From: Deltaproteobacteria bacterium
Lineage (GTDB): Bacteria; Myxococcota_A; UBA9160; PR03
Length of the DNA: 64,000 nucleotides
Assembly (NCBI GenBank): GCA_035063765.1
Contig: JAPSFT010000008.1
Location: 124,001 to 188,000 of the forward strand
Direction: 5' to 3'
The notes beneath the pieces are model-generated. The model was not told the origin of the DNA and did no database searches. It worked only from the letters and a program-made list of their open reading frames with translations. Shown here piece after piece: positions 44,575 through 52,267 of the stretch (position 1 is its first letter; each line of letters starts with the position of its first letter). The position numbers were made by a program, and so were the translations under genes.

Positions 44575-45282
44575 TCAGCCGCTCGCGATCGCGAGCAGCT
44601 CGCGCAGGCTCCCGATCACGTGGTGCGGGGCGGGGGCGCCCTCGGGCGGCGGGCTCCCGATCAGGACGCTGGTCATGCCGAGCGCGTTCGCGCCCGCGAC
44701 GTCGTGCCAGGGGGAGTCGCCGACGAAGAGCACCGACTCCGGCGCCGGGTCGCCCGCCTTCTCGAGCGCGAGCCGGAAGATGCGCGCGTCGGGCTTGCAG
44801 GAGCGCGCCTCCTCGCTGGTCGTGATCGCGTCGACGTGCGCCTCGAGCCCGAGCCGGCTCCAGATCGCCGCGAGCTGGTCGTCGTCGATGTTGCTCACGA
44901 TCGAGACGTGGAGGCCGCGCGCGCGCAGCCCCGAGAGCGTCTCGGCGGCGTCGGGCCGGGGCGCCACCTCGGGCTCGCCGAGGACCCGGCCCTGCGAGAA
45001 GCGGACGTCCTCGTCCGCGGGCTCCGCGGCGACGCCGAGGCTGCGCAGGAACCGGGCGTGGGCCTCGCCGAAGAGATCCCGGTGCAGGTAGTACGGGCGG
45101 CTCGCCCAGCTCGCCATCGTGGTCGCCATCGCGATCCGGTAGGCGCGCCGCAGCTCGTCGAGCGGCGCGGCGACGCCGCGGCCGCGCGCCATCTCCTCGA
45201 GCACCCGGTCGAAGTGGGCGTTGATCGAGCCGTAGCTGAAGAGGGTCCCGCCGAGGTCGAAGAACACCGCTCGATGACGCAC
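44575..45282 (-). CDS. HAD-superfamily hydrolase
   Basis: Protein of 235 aa. Motif I is AVFFDLGGTLFSYG (first Asp nucleophile; the usual second Asp is Gly, DLGGT, as in many HAD phosphatase-like members). Motif II is VSIVSNIDDDQLAA. Motif III Lys is in CKPDARIF, and motif IV is VLFVGDSPWHDVAGANALGM. A helical cap lies between I and II, making a subfamily IA type. Dehalogenase-like and phosphatase members share this pattern. GTG 45282 has GGAGG 5 nt upstream. It is divergent from the cold-shock gene. Confidence 0.9.
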   Translation of the reverse strand: MRHRAVFFDLGGTLFSYGSINAHFDRVLEEMARGRGVAAPLDELRRAYRIAMATTMASWASRPYYLHRDLFGEAHARFLRSLGVAAEPADEDVRFSQGRVLGEPEVAPRPDAAETLSGLRARGLHVSIVSNIDDDQLAAIWSRLGLEAHVDAITTSEEARSCKPDARIFRLALEKAGDPAPESVLFVGDSPWHDVAGANALGMTSVLIGSPPPEGAPAPHHVIGSLRELLAIASG

Positions 45283-45362
45283 GCGGACCTCCGGGGACGG
45301 CTCGGAACGGACCAGCGTAGCCAGCTCCTCGGAGAAGCCCAAACCCGCGTCACCATGAAGGT

Positions 45363-45390
45363 TTGACACGTTTCCGGGCTGCCCTATCCT
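45363..45390 (+). promoter_or_regulatory. Strong sigma70-like promoter of the cold-shock gene
   Basis: TTGACA (45363-45368), 16 bp, TATCCT (45385-45390): the best sigma70 match I see in the window. Initiation near 45397 would give a leader of about 120 nt, a length typical of cold-shock mRNAs. GGGGGGAGG sits just before the ATG at 45518. The remainder of the 235-bp gap to the HAD gene shows nothing else. Confidence 0.7.
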
Positions 45391-45517
45391 GCGCAGCTCT
45401 CCGCGACCGGTTCCCCCCGGCGCGCAGTTCCCCGACTCTGCGGCCCGACGCGCTCCAGCCGGTCTCCCACCGCCCTGGCGCCCCTCTCCGGCCGACCCCT
45501 GCGGGGGGAGGTGCCCG

Positions 45518-45988
45518 ATGCTCCAGCTCGACACGATCGAGACCGGCAGCCGCGTGACCCACAAGAACACCGGCCTCCGCTACACGGTTGCGGACCTCGG
45601 CGAGGAGGAGGTCCTGCTCTCGCCCGACAACTCCGAGTTCCAGGACCTGCTCGTGCCGGTCGATCTGTTCCGCCAGGAGTTCATCGCGAGCGACCGCTAC
45701 AGCGCCGGCCGCGGCCGCCCGCGTGCCCGCCGCCCCGCGGCCGCCGTGCCGACGGGTCCGAAGACCCGCGGCCGCATCAAGAAGATGGTCCGCGACCGCG
45801 GCTTCGGCTTCATCCGGGGAGACGACGGCAAGGAGGTCTTCTTCCACCGCTCCGGCCTGAACGCCGGCGACTACGACGCGCTCAACGAGGGCGACGCGGT
45901 CGAGTACGTGGTGCAGGAGGGCCCGCGCGGCGCACGCGCCGAGAACGTGCGCGCGGTGACGGACGCGCCCGCCCCCGCCACGGCCTAG
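45518..45988 (+). CDS. Cold-shock-domain protein with an extra N-terminal domain
   Basis: Protein of 156 aa. A C-terminal cold-shock domain (about 84-150) begins RGRIKKMVRDRGFGFIRGDD, with RNP1 RGFGFI and RNP2 VFFHRS, so it should bind single-stranded RNA or DNA. The first about 60 residues (LDTIETGSRVTHKNTGLRYT and VADLGEEEVLLSPDNSEFQD) form a separate acidic beta-rich domain I do not recognise, joined by an Arg/Pro/Ala linker (about 62-82). Typical CspA is 65-70 aa, so this is an extended form. It has a strong promoter and long leader. Confidence 0.88.
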   Translation: MLQLDTIETGSRVTHKNTGLRYTVADLGEEEVLLSPDNSEFQDLLVPVDLFRQEFIASDRYSAGRGRPRARRPAAAVPTGPKTRGRIKKMVRDRGFGFIRGDDGKEVFFHRSGLNAGDYDALNEGDAVEYVVQEGPRGARAENVRAVTDAPAPATA

Positions 45989-45998
45989 TCCGAGCCGA

Positions 45999-48116
45999 TC
46001 AGCGCGGCGTGGCGTCCGGGAGGCCGCCGTCCACGGGGAGCGTCGCTCCGGTGGTCGGCGTCTGGCGCGTCGCGAAGAAGACGACCGCGTTGGCGACGTG
46101 CTCGGGCGTGATGCGCGCCTTCAGCAGGTTGCGGTCGCGGTAGTAGGCCTCGAGTCCGGCCGCGTCGAGCCCGCGCGCGCGCATGCGCGCGGGCCCGACC
46201 TCCTGCCACAGGCCCGAGGGGCGCGCCGCGTCGCCGAACACGGCGTCGGGCGCCACCAGGTTCACGCGCACGTCCTGCGGCGCGAGCTCGAGGCTCGCGA
46301 TCCGGGCGAGCTGGTGGGCGGCGGCCTTGGTGGCGCTGTAGGCGCCGAAGCCCGCGCCGGGCGCGAAGACGTTCTTCGTGGAGACGAGGACGACGTCGCC
46401 GCCGGTCGCCTGGGCGGCGAAGTGGCGCGCCGCCTCGCGCAGCAGGAGCAGCGTGCCTTCGAGGTTCACCTGCTCGAGCCGCCGGAAGGCGTCGAGCGAG
46501 AGCTCGGCGAGGGGCGCGACGTGGGCAGCGCCGGCGTTGGCGACCACGAGATCGACGCCGCCGAAGGCGAGCGCCGCCTCCGCGAACGCGGCCGACACCG
46601 AATCAGGATCGGTCACGTCGAGCGGAACCGCGGCGAGGCGCGGTCCGGCGTCCTTCGCGAGCTCTGCCGCGAGCGCGTCGAGTCGCGCGCCGGGGAGGTC
46701 GGTGGCCACGACGTGGCAGCCTTCGCGCAGCAGGCCGCGCACGATCCCGGCGCCGATCGCGCCCGCCGCGCCCGTGACGAGCGCCACCTCGGAGCCGAGC
46801 CGCGGCCGCACGGCCCGGCCGAGCTTCGCCTGCTCGAGCGCGTAGTACTCCATCTCGAAGAGATCGCGCTCGCAAAGCCCGGCGTAGCTGCCGCCGGCCC
46901 CGGCGATCCGGCGCTTCACCGCGAGCGTCTGGCGCGCGATGTCGCGCACCACGCCGGCGGCCTTCGCGTCGGGCCCCGCGCAGACGGCCCCGATCCCCGG
47001 CGCCAGCACGATGCGGGGCATCGGATCGGCGGGCCGGATGCCGGGCGGCAGGAGCGCGCGGTGGCGCTCGAGGTACGCCTCGTAGTCGCGCGCGTAGGCG
47101 GCCAGCGCGCCCCGCAGCCCGGGCAGCGCCTCGTCGTCGCGACCGCCGCCGTCCGGCAGCTCGAGCCAGAGGGGCAGCGCCTTCGTCCGGATCAGGTGGT
47201 CGGGGGTGAGGGGCGGCGTCAGCGCGAGCGGCCGGGCGCCCTCGGCGTCGACGAAGTCGAGCACCTCGCGCTCGAGGAGTGGGCGCAGGACGGTGCGGCG
47301 CCACGGACGGTCCGGGTCCCCGCTCGCGGTCGCGAGCGCGCCGCGCAGGAGCGGCGCGAGGCGCGCCATGCGCGCGCGGGCGGTCGCGAGCTCCGTGGGC
47401 GCTCCCCGCACCCGCAGGGGCCGCGTCTGGCGCCGCTCGGTCCAGCGCTCGGCCGCATCGACGACGGCGATCATGCGCTCGTAGGACTCGCGCGCGGTCT
47501 CGCCCCAGGTGAAGACCCCGTGCTGCACGAGCACCATCGCGGTGGCGCCGGGATTCGCCTCGGCCGCGTCGGCGGCGGCCCGGGCCAGGTCGAAGCCCGG
47601 CTTCACGTAGGGGAGCAGGATCGCGTCCGCTCCGAGTGCGTCGCGCAGGCACGCCTCGCCGTCCGCACGGTTCGAGAGCGCGAGGATCGCGTCCGCGTGG
47701 GTGTGGTCGACCACGCGTGCGGGCAGCCAGGCATGCATCAGGGTCTCGATCGACGGCGTCGCCGCGGCGGCGTCGAAGAGCGCGGCGCGCAGCTCGTTCA
47801 CCATCGCCTCGTCGTCGAGCGTCTCGACCGCGCGCAGCCGGCGCAGCCAGGCGAGATCGGTGGCGGGCAGCCCCTCCGGCACGATCGCGGCCAGGTCGTA
47901 GCCCGAGGCCTTCACGAACAGCGCCGGGACCTTCTCGCCGAGGACGGTCTGGTGCGTGCCCTTCGACGAGGTGTTGCCGCCGCCGTGCAGCACCAGCGCC
48001 GGGTCCGCCCCGAGCAGCCGGCTCGAGTAGACGCGCAGCGCCAGCTCCTCGCCGTGGCGCTCTCCCCAGCGCTCGACGGCGGCGCGGGCCTCGCTCTCGC
48101 ACCAGCGGCTCTCCAT
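45999..48116 (-). CDS. Bifunctional class II aldolase/short-chain dehydrogenase
   Basis: Protein of 705 aa. The N-terminal class II aldolase domain (about 1-420) has LVLHGGGNTSSKGTHQTVLG, the zinc ligands in VVDHTHADAILALSNR and VLVQHGVFTWGETARESYER. The C-terminal SDR domain (about 435-705) has the cofactor loop LVTGAAGAIGAGIVRGLL, VANAGAAHVAP, catalytic Ser in VLVSTKNVFAPG and Tyr/Lys in YSATKAA. This is the architecture of fused rhamnulose-1-phosphate aldolase/lactaldehyde dehydrogenase; the actual sugar phosphate is inferred. It starts 2 bp after the nadE stop, so the two are coupled. It converges on the cold-shock gene. Confidence 0.9.
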   Translation of the reverse strand: MESRWCESEARAAVERWGERHGEELALRVYSSRLLGADPALVLHGGGNTSSKGTHQTVLGEKVPALFVKASGYDLAAIVPEGLPATDLAWLRRLRAVETLDDEAMVNELRAALFDAAAATPSIETLMHAWLPARVVDHTHADAILALSNRADGEACLRDALGADAILLPYVKPGFDLARAAADAAEANPGATAMVLVQHGVFTWGETARESYERMIAVVDAAERWTERRQTRPLRVRGAPTELATARARMARLAPLLRGALATASGDPDRPWRRTVLRPLLEREVLDFVDAEGARPLALTPPLTPDHLIRTKALPLWLELPDGGGRDDEALPGLRGALAAYARDYEAYLERHRALLPPGIRPADPMPRIVLAPGIGAVCAGPDAKAAGVVRDIARQTLAVKRRIAGAGGSYAGLCERDLFEMEYYALEQAKLGRAVRPRLGSEVALVTGAAGAIGAGIVRGLLREGCHVVATDLPGARLDALAAELAKDAGPRLAAVPLDVTDPDSVSAAFAEAALAFGGVDLVVANAGAAHVAPLAELSLDAFRRLEQVNLEGTLLLLREAARHFAAQATGGDVVLVSTKNVFAPGAGFGAYSATKAAAHQLARIASLELAPQDVRVNLVAPDAVFGDAARPSGLWQEVGPARMRARGLDAAGLEAYYRDRNLLKARITPEHVANAVVFFATRQTPTTGATLPVDGGLPDATPR

Positions 48117-48118
48117 GC

Positions 48119-49759
48119 TCAGCCCTCGTAGCGGTGGACGATCGGCAGGCGCCGCCCGCTGCCGAAGGCCTTGCGGGACGTGCGCAGCACGAGCGGCGCC
48201 TGGCGGCGCTTGTACTCGTTGCGGTCGAGCTGGCGCACGATGCGGCGCACCTCCTCGCGGCCGACGCCCGGCGGCGGCTCGATCTCGTCGGCTCCGCGGC
48301 CGCCCTCGATGGCCTGCTCGAGCACCGCGTCGAGGACCGGGTAGGGCGGCAGGTCGTCCTCGTCGCGCTGGCCGGGCGCCAGCTCGGCCGAGGGCGGCTT
48401 GTCGATGCTGCTCTGCGGGATCCGCTCGCCGTGGCGGTTGGCGTGGCGGGCCAGCGCGTAGACGTCGCGCTTGTAGACGTCGCCGAGGACGGCGAGGCCG
48501 CCCACGGTGTCGCCGTAGAGCGTGCAGTAGCCGATCGAGAGCTCGCTCTTGTTGCCGGTGGCGAGCACCAGGCGGCGCTCCTCGTTCGAGATCGCCATCA
48601 GGATCGCGCCCCGGATCCGCGACTGGATGTTCTGCTGGGTGAGGCCGTAGTCCTCGCGCACGCCGAAGAGCCCGCCGAAGACGCGCCGGTACTCCTCGTA
48701 GACGGGCCGGATGTCGACGAGCCGGGTCTCGATGCCGAGCGCGCGCCCGAGCGCACGCGCATCCTCGATGCTGTGGGGCGACGAGAACGGGCCCGGCATC
48801 AGCACGCCGAGCACGCGATCGGCGCCGAGCGCCTCGACGGCGAGGTGCGCGGTCAGCGCCGAGTCGATCCCGCCCGAGAGGCCGACGACCGCGCCCGGCG
48901 GCAGGCTCTGCTTGCGGAAGTAGTCGCGGATCGCGAGCACCAGGCCCGCCTCGAGCTGCGCCGCGCCGATCGGCTCGGCGACCGCGTCGGGCGCGATCGG
49001 AGCCGGTGGTGCGTCCAGGTCGAGCACCTCGAGCGCGGGCTCGAAGAGCGGCAGCGAGGCCCGGATCCGGCCCTCGGCGTCGACCAGGAAGGAGCCGCCG
49101 TCGAAGATGAGCTCGTCGTTGCCCCCGACCTGGTTGCAGAAGGCGATCGGAACGCGATGCCGGCGGGCCAGGCCCGCGAAGAGCGAGCGCCGCTCGGCGG
49201 GCTTTCCCTGGTGCCAGGGCGAGGCCGACAGGTTCAGGACCAGGCGCACGCCGCGCGCCGCGAGCTCGCCGGTGGGGTCGAGGCCGTAGGCCACGCGGTC
49301 CACCCAGCCGTCCTCGCACACCGTGAGGCCGAGGGCGATCCCCGCGAGCGTCGCCGGCAGGCGGCTCGTGGCGGGAGCGAAGTAGCGGCTCTCGTCGAAC
49401 ACGTCGTAGGTCGGCAGCAGGGTCTTGGCCTGCACGGCGGCGCGCCGGCCGCCGGCCAGCAGCACGGCGCAGTTGCCGAGCCCCTTGCCGCCGTGCGGCT
49501 CCACCGGCAGCACGGCGCCGAGCGCGATCGCGATGCGCCGCGAGGCGGGCTCGAGCGCCGCGAGCTCGCGGAGCTGGTCCTCGACGAAGCCCTCGCGCTC
49601 GAGGAGGTCCATGGGCGGATAGCCGCTCAGCACCAGCTCGGGGAGCAGCACCAGCTCCGCACCGGCCGCCGCCGCCTTGGCGGCGGCCTCCTCGACGAGC
49701 CGGCGGTTGCCCGCGAGGTCGCCGACCGTGGGGTTCACCTGGGCGAGGGCGATGCGCAC
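48119..49759 (-). CDS. nadE: Glutamine-dependent NAD+ synthetase
   Basis: Protein of 546 aa converting NaAD to NAD+ with ATP and glutamine. N-terminal nitrilase-type glutaminase: Glu in LVLLPELVLSGYPPMDLLE, Lys in QAKTLLPTYDVFDESRYF, Cys in LGLTVCEDGW. The C-terminal synthetase has the PP-loop VVGLSGGIDSALTAHLAVEA, NIQSRIRGAILMAISNE and ATGNKSELSIGYCTLYGD. GTG 49759 lies 6 nt after TATCCT (leaderless pattern) and matches the VRIALAQVNPTVGDLAGN start of the family; an upstream in-frame ATG at 49783 is less likely. It overlaps in regulation with the coupled aldolase/dehydrogenase. Confidence 0.96.
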   Translation of the reverse strand: MRIALAQVNPTVGDLAGNRRLVEEAAAKAAAAGAELVLLPELVLSGYPPMDLLEREGFVEDQLRELAALEPASRRIAIALGAVLPVEPHGGKGLGNCAVLLAGGRRAAVQAKTLLPTYDVFDESRYFAPATSRLPATLAGIALGLTVCEDGWVDRVAYGLDPTGELAARGVRLVLNLSASPWHQGKPAERRSLFAGLARRHRVPIAFCNQVGGNDELIFDGGSFLVDAEGRIRASLPLFEPALEVLDLDAPPAPIAPDAVAEPIGAAQLEAGLVLAIRDYFRKQSLPPGAVVGLSGGIDSALTAHLAVEALGADRVLGVLMPGPFSSPHSIEDARALGRALGIETRLVDIRPVYEEYRRVFGGLFGVREDYGLTQQNIQSRIRGAILMAISNEERRLVLATGNKSELSIGYCTLYGDTVGGLAVLGDVYKRDVYALARHANRHGERIPQSSIDKPPSAELAPGQRDEDDLPPYPVLDAVLEQAIEGGRGADEIEPPPGVGREEVRRIVRQLDRNEYKRRQAPLVLRTSRKAFGSGRRLPIVHRYEG

Positions 49760-49817
49760 GGCGGCAGGATAACCGAGGGCCATTGCCGCTGCGCACGGAG
49801 CCCCGCAACATCGGCGC

Positions 49818-50717
49818 ATGTCGGAGATCGTCGGTCCTACCTCCCACTTCTTCGTCTCGCAACGCCTGCGGCTCCACTACGTGGACTGGGGCAACGAGGG
49901 CGCCCCGCCGCTCGTGCTGGTGCACGGCGGGCGCGACCACGCCCGCAACTGGGACTGGGTGGCGCGCGAGCTGCGCCGCGACTGGCACGTGGTGGCGCCG
50001 GACCTGCGCGGCCACGGCGACAGCGGCTGGGCGATCGGCGGCATGTACGCGGTCGCGGACTTCGTGCTCGACCTCGCCAACCTGATCGACGCGCTGCGCG
50101 TGGAGCGCGTGCACCTGGTCGGCCACTCGCTCGGGGGCGCCGTGAGCCTGATGTACACGGGCGTGTTCCCGGAGCGGGTGGCGAAGCTGGTCGCGATCGA
50201 GGGGCTGGGCCCGCCGCCGAAGCTCCTCGCGCGGCTCCGGGAGCGCCAGCCCTGGGAGCGCATGCAGGACTGGGTGCAGCAGATGCGCGGGCTCGCGGCA
50301 CGCCTGCCGCGCCGCTACGAGAGCCTGGAAGCCGCCGCTGCCCGCATGCGCGAGGAGAACTCCTTCCTCTCCGAGGAACAGGCGCTTCATCTCACCGTGC
50401 ATGGCGTCAACCGCAACGAGGACGGCACCTACTCCTGGAAGTTCGACAACTACGTGCGCGCCTTCGCGCCGTACCGCTTCGACGTCGATGACATGCGCGC
50501 GCTCTGGGGGCGCATCGAGTGTCCGACCCTGCTCGTGCGGGGTGCCGACTCCTGGGCGAGCGATCCGGTCGTGGACGGGCGCATCGAGCCCTTCCGCAAC
50601 GCGCACGCGACGACGATCGCCGACGCAGGCCACTGGGTTCACCATGATCAGATGCGGGAGTTCCTGCGGGTGCTACAGGGGTTCTTCGCGGAGGCCGAGG
50701 GCGGGGCTGGCGGATGA
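49818..50717 (+). CDS. Alpha/beta hydrolase whose 3' end is tandemly duplicated
   Basis: Protein of 299 aa. Motifs: LVLVHGGRDHARNWDWVARE, VVAPDLRGHGDSGWAIGGMY, nucleophile elbow VGHSLGGAVSLM (Ser about 113), acid region LVRGADSWASDPVVDGRIEP, His in IADAGHWVHHDQMREFLRVL. It resembles meta-cleavage or epoxide-type hydrolases. The last 64 nt of the gene are the start of a 139-bp tandem repeat, so the C-terminal EFLRVLQGFFAEAEGGAGG is repeated downstream without a start codon. It is divergent from nadE (58 bp). Confidence 0.9.
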   Translation: MSEIVGPTSHFFVSQRLRLHYVDWGNEGAPPLVLVHGGRDHARNWDWVARELRRDWHVVAPDLRGHGDSGWAIGGMYAVADFVLDLANLIDALRVERVHLVGHSLGGAVSLMYTGVFPERVAKLVAIEGLGPPPKLLARLRERQPWERMQDWVQQMRGLAARLPRRYESLEAAAARMREENSFLSEEQALHLTVHGVNRNEDGTYSWKFDNYVRAFAPYRFDVDDMRALWGRIECPTLLVRGADSWASDPVVDGRIEPFRNAHATTIADAGHWVHHDQMREFLRVLQGFFAEAEGGAGG

Positions 50718-51021
50718 GGCCGGGTGCCCCGCGGCTGGAGCTGACGACGCGCCAGGCGCGTCGCAGCTCAGCCGCTTCGCGGCCGATCCGCTGCGGGAGT
50801 TCCTGCGGGTGCTACAGGGGTGTTTCGCGGAGGCCGAGGGTGGGGCTGGCGGATGAGGCCGGGTGCCCCGCGGCTGGAGCTGACGACGCGCCATGCGCGT
50901 CGCAGCTCAGCCGCTTCGCGGCCGATCCGCTGCGGGAGTTCCTGCGGGTGCTACAGGGGTGTTTCGCGGAGGCCGAGGGCGGGGCTGGCGAAGGAGGCCG
51001 GGTGCCCGCGGCTGGAGCTGG
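50654..51021 (+). repeat. 139-bp tandem repeat, about 2.7 copies
   Basis: Unit 1 is 50654-50792, unit 2 is 50793-50931, unit 3 starts at 50932 and decays near 51021. Units 1 and 2 differ at only four positions. The unit spans the last part of the hydrolase gene, its stop and a hairpin: GAGCTG, bulged A, CGACGCGCC, A, GGCGCGTCG, CAGCTC (50738-50769; again at 50877-50908). The period is not a multiple of 3. It abuts the convergent MaoC stop at 51026, so the hairpins may act as stacked terminators. Confidence 0.92.
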
Positions 51022-51025
51022 GAGG

Positions 51026-51493
51026 TCAGGGAAAGTAGAGGTAGATCGCGTCGGCGGTACACACGGGCTTGTCACCGCCCTCGACCTCGAAGACGAGGTG
51101 GATCGTGGTGTGCGCGGCGCCGCTCGGCAGCTCGCGCACGTTCTTGAGCTCGGCGCTGAGGCGGACGCGGGCGCCCGCGGGCACCGGGGCGGGGAGGCGC
51201 ATCCTCTCGAGCCCGTAGTTCATCGCCAGCCGCGCGCCCTTCACCTCGACGAGCCGGGGCAGCAGGACGGGGGCCAGCGCGATCGTGAGATAGCCGTGCG
51301 CGATCGGGCCGCCGAAGGGCGACTCGCGGCGCGCGCGCTCGACGTCGACGTGGATCCACTGGTGGTCGCCGGTGGCGCGGGCGAAGGCGTCGATCTGCTC
51401 CTGCCCGACCGTCATCCAGTCCGAGGGCCCGACGCGCTGGCCGACGAAGCTCTTCAGCGCCGAGACGCTCGGGATGACGAGGGAGTCGGCCAT
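51026..51493 (-). CDS. MaoC family (R)-specific enoyl-CoA hydratase-like protein
   Basis: Hot-dog-fold protein of 155 aa. The hydratase-2 motif is complete: ARATGDHQWIHVDVERARRE followed by SPFGGPIAHGYLTIAL, giving the catalytic Asp and His. It likely hydrates trans-2-enoyl-CoA to (R)-3-hydroxyacyl-CoA in fatty-acid or polyester metabolism. GGAGG lies 7 nt before the ATG at 51493. The stop directly adjoins the tandem repeat. It is followed upstream by the GNAT gene on the same strand (76 bp). Confidence 0.93.
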   Translation of the reverse strand: MADSLVIPSVSALKSFVGQRVGPSDWMTVGQEQIDAFARATGDHQWIHVDVERARRESPFGGPIAHGYLTIALAPVLLPRLVEVKGARLAMNYGLERMRLPAPVPAGARVRLSAELKNVRELPSGAAHTTIHLVFEVEGGDKPVCTADAIYLYFP

Positions 51494-51569
51494 GGACGTG
51501 CCTCCGCGGGGCCGCGCGAACGGTAACACAGGCCGCCCGGGGCAGACGCGGGGCGGGCGGGCTCCGGCT

Positions 51570-52184
51570 TCACGGGTGCCGGAGGGGTCCGGCGGGCGGT
51601 CGTGCCATGAACCAGCAGGGGACGTCGAGGACGCGGGCTTCCTTCGCGACCTCGAAGCCGGCGCGTCTGTAGAAGACCACGTTCTCGGGCTTGTCGGTCT
51701 CGAGCCAGGCGTGCGCGCCGCCCGCGTCGAGCGCTTCGGCGAGATCCGCGAGCAGCCGGCTCCCGATGCCGAGGCCCTGGAGCCCGCCCTCGACGGAGAC
51801 GGGCCCCACGTGCCAGTGCGGAGCCTGCGGGTCGCGCGCGGCCCACGCCTCGAGCCAGCGCAGGCTCCGCGCGAAGGGGCGAGGACCACTGCGCAGGAGT
51901 GCGAGAGCGGCCCGGGCGAGCGCGGATGCCGGCATGCGGCACGCACCCGGCGGCACGGCGCCGCACACCCCGACCACGAAGCCGGCGCGCACGGCCACAC
52001 GCGGGGGCTCCGGCACCACGGCGAAGAGCGCCCGGAACAGCCGCTCGAGCGCGGCGACACGCCGGTCGGGGTCCGCGCCGAAGGCCGCCACGTGGATCGG
52101 GTTGTCGCGCATGCCGCGCGCGGCGACGCCGGCCGCCGCCCGGCGCTCCTCGGGCCGCAGGCGCCGCACCTCGATCTCGAGCAT
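51570..52184 (-). CDS. GNAT-family N-acetyltransferase
   Basis: Protein of 204 aa. The acetyl-CoA binding region is VGPVSVEGGLQGLGIGSRLL with ADLAEALDAGGAHAWLETDK, followed by PENVVFYRRAGFEVAKEARV, the typical GNAT motif A-B order. The N-terminal half (VEVRRLRPEERRAAAGVAAR-like segment and VAVRAGFVVGVCGAVPPG) is more divergent. Acceptor unknown. GGAGG precedes the ATG by 6 nt. It lies divergent from the DUF1329 gene. Confidence 0.87.
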   Translation of the reverse strand: MLEIEVRRLRPEERRAAAGVAARGMRDNPIHVAAFGADPDRRVAALERLFRALFAVVPEPPRVAVRAGFVVGVCGAVPPGACRMPASALARAALALLRSGPRPFARSLRWLEAWAARDPQAPHWHVGPVSVEGGLQGLGIGSRLLADLAEALDAGGAHAWLETDKPENVVFYRRAGFEVAKEARVLDVPCWFMARPPAGPLRHP

Positions 52185-52267
52185 CCATGGCCTCCGGTAC
52201 GAGCAGCCACACGGGGTGCCCGCGGAGAGATAGAATGGCATCGATCCGACCGGGAAGGAGGCGGCTC

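Noticed and set aside
45999-50645. Single 1548-codon minus-strand frame joining the aldolase/dehydrogenase to sequence beyond nadE
   Set aside because: Only 45999-48116 shows family motifs; the upstream part is a shadow of nadE and of the plus-strand hydrolase.
50654-51021. CRISPR array
   Set aside because: The 139-bp units are contiguous copies with no unique spacers, and there are no cas genes.
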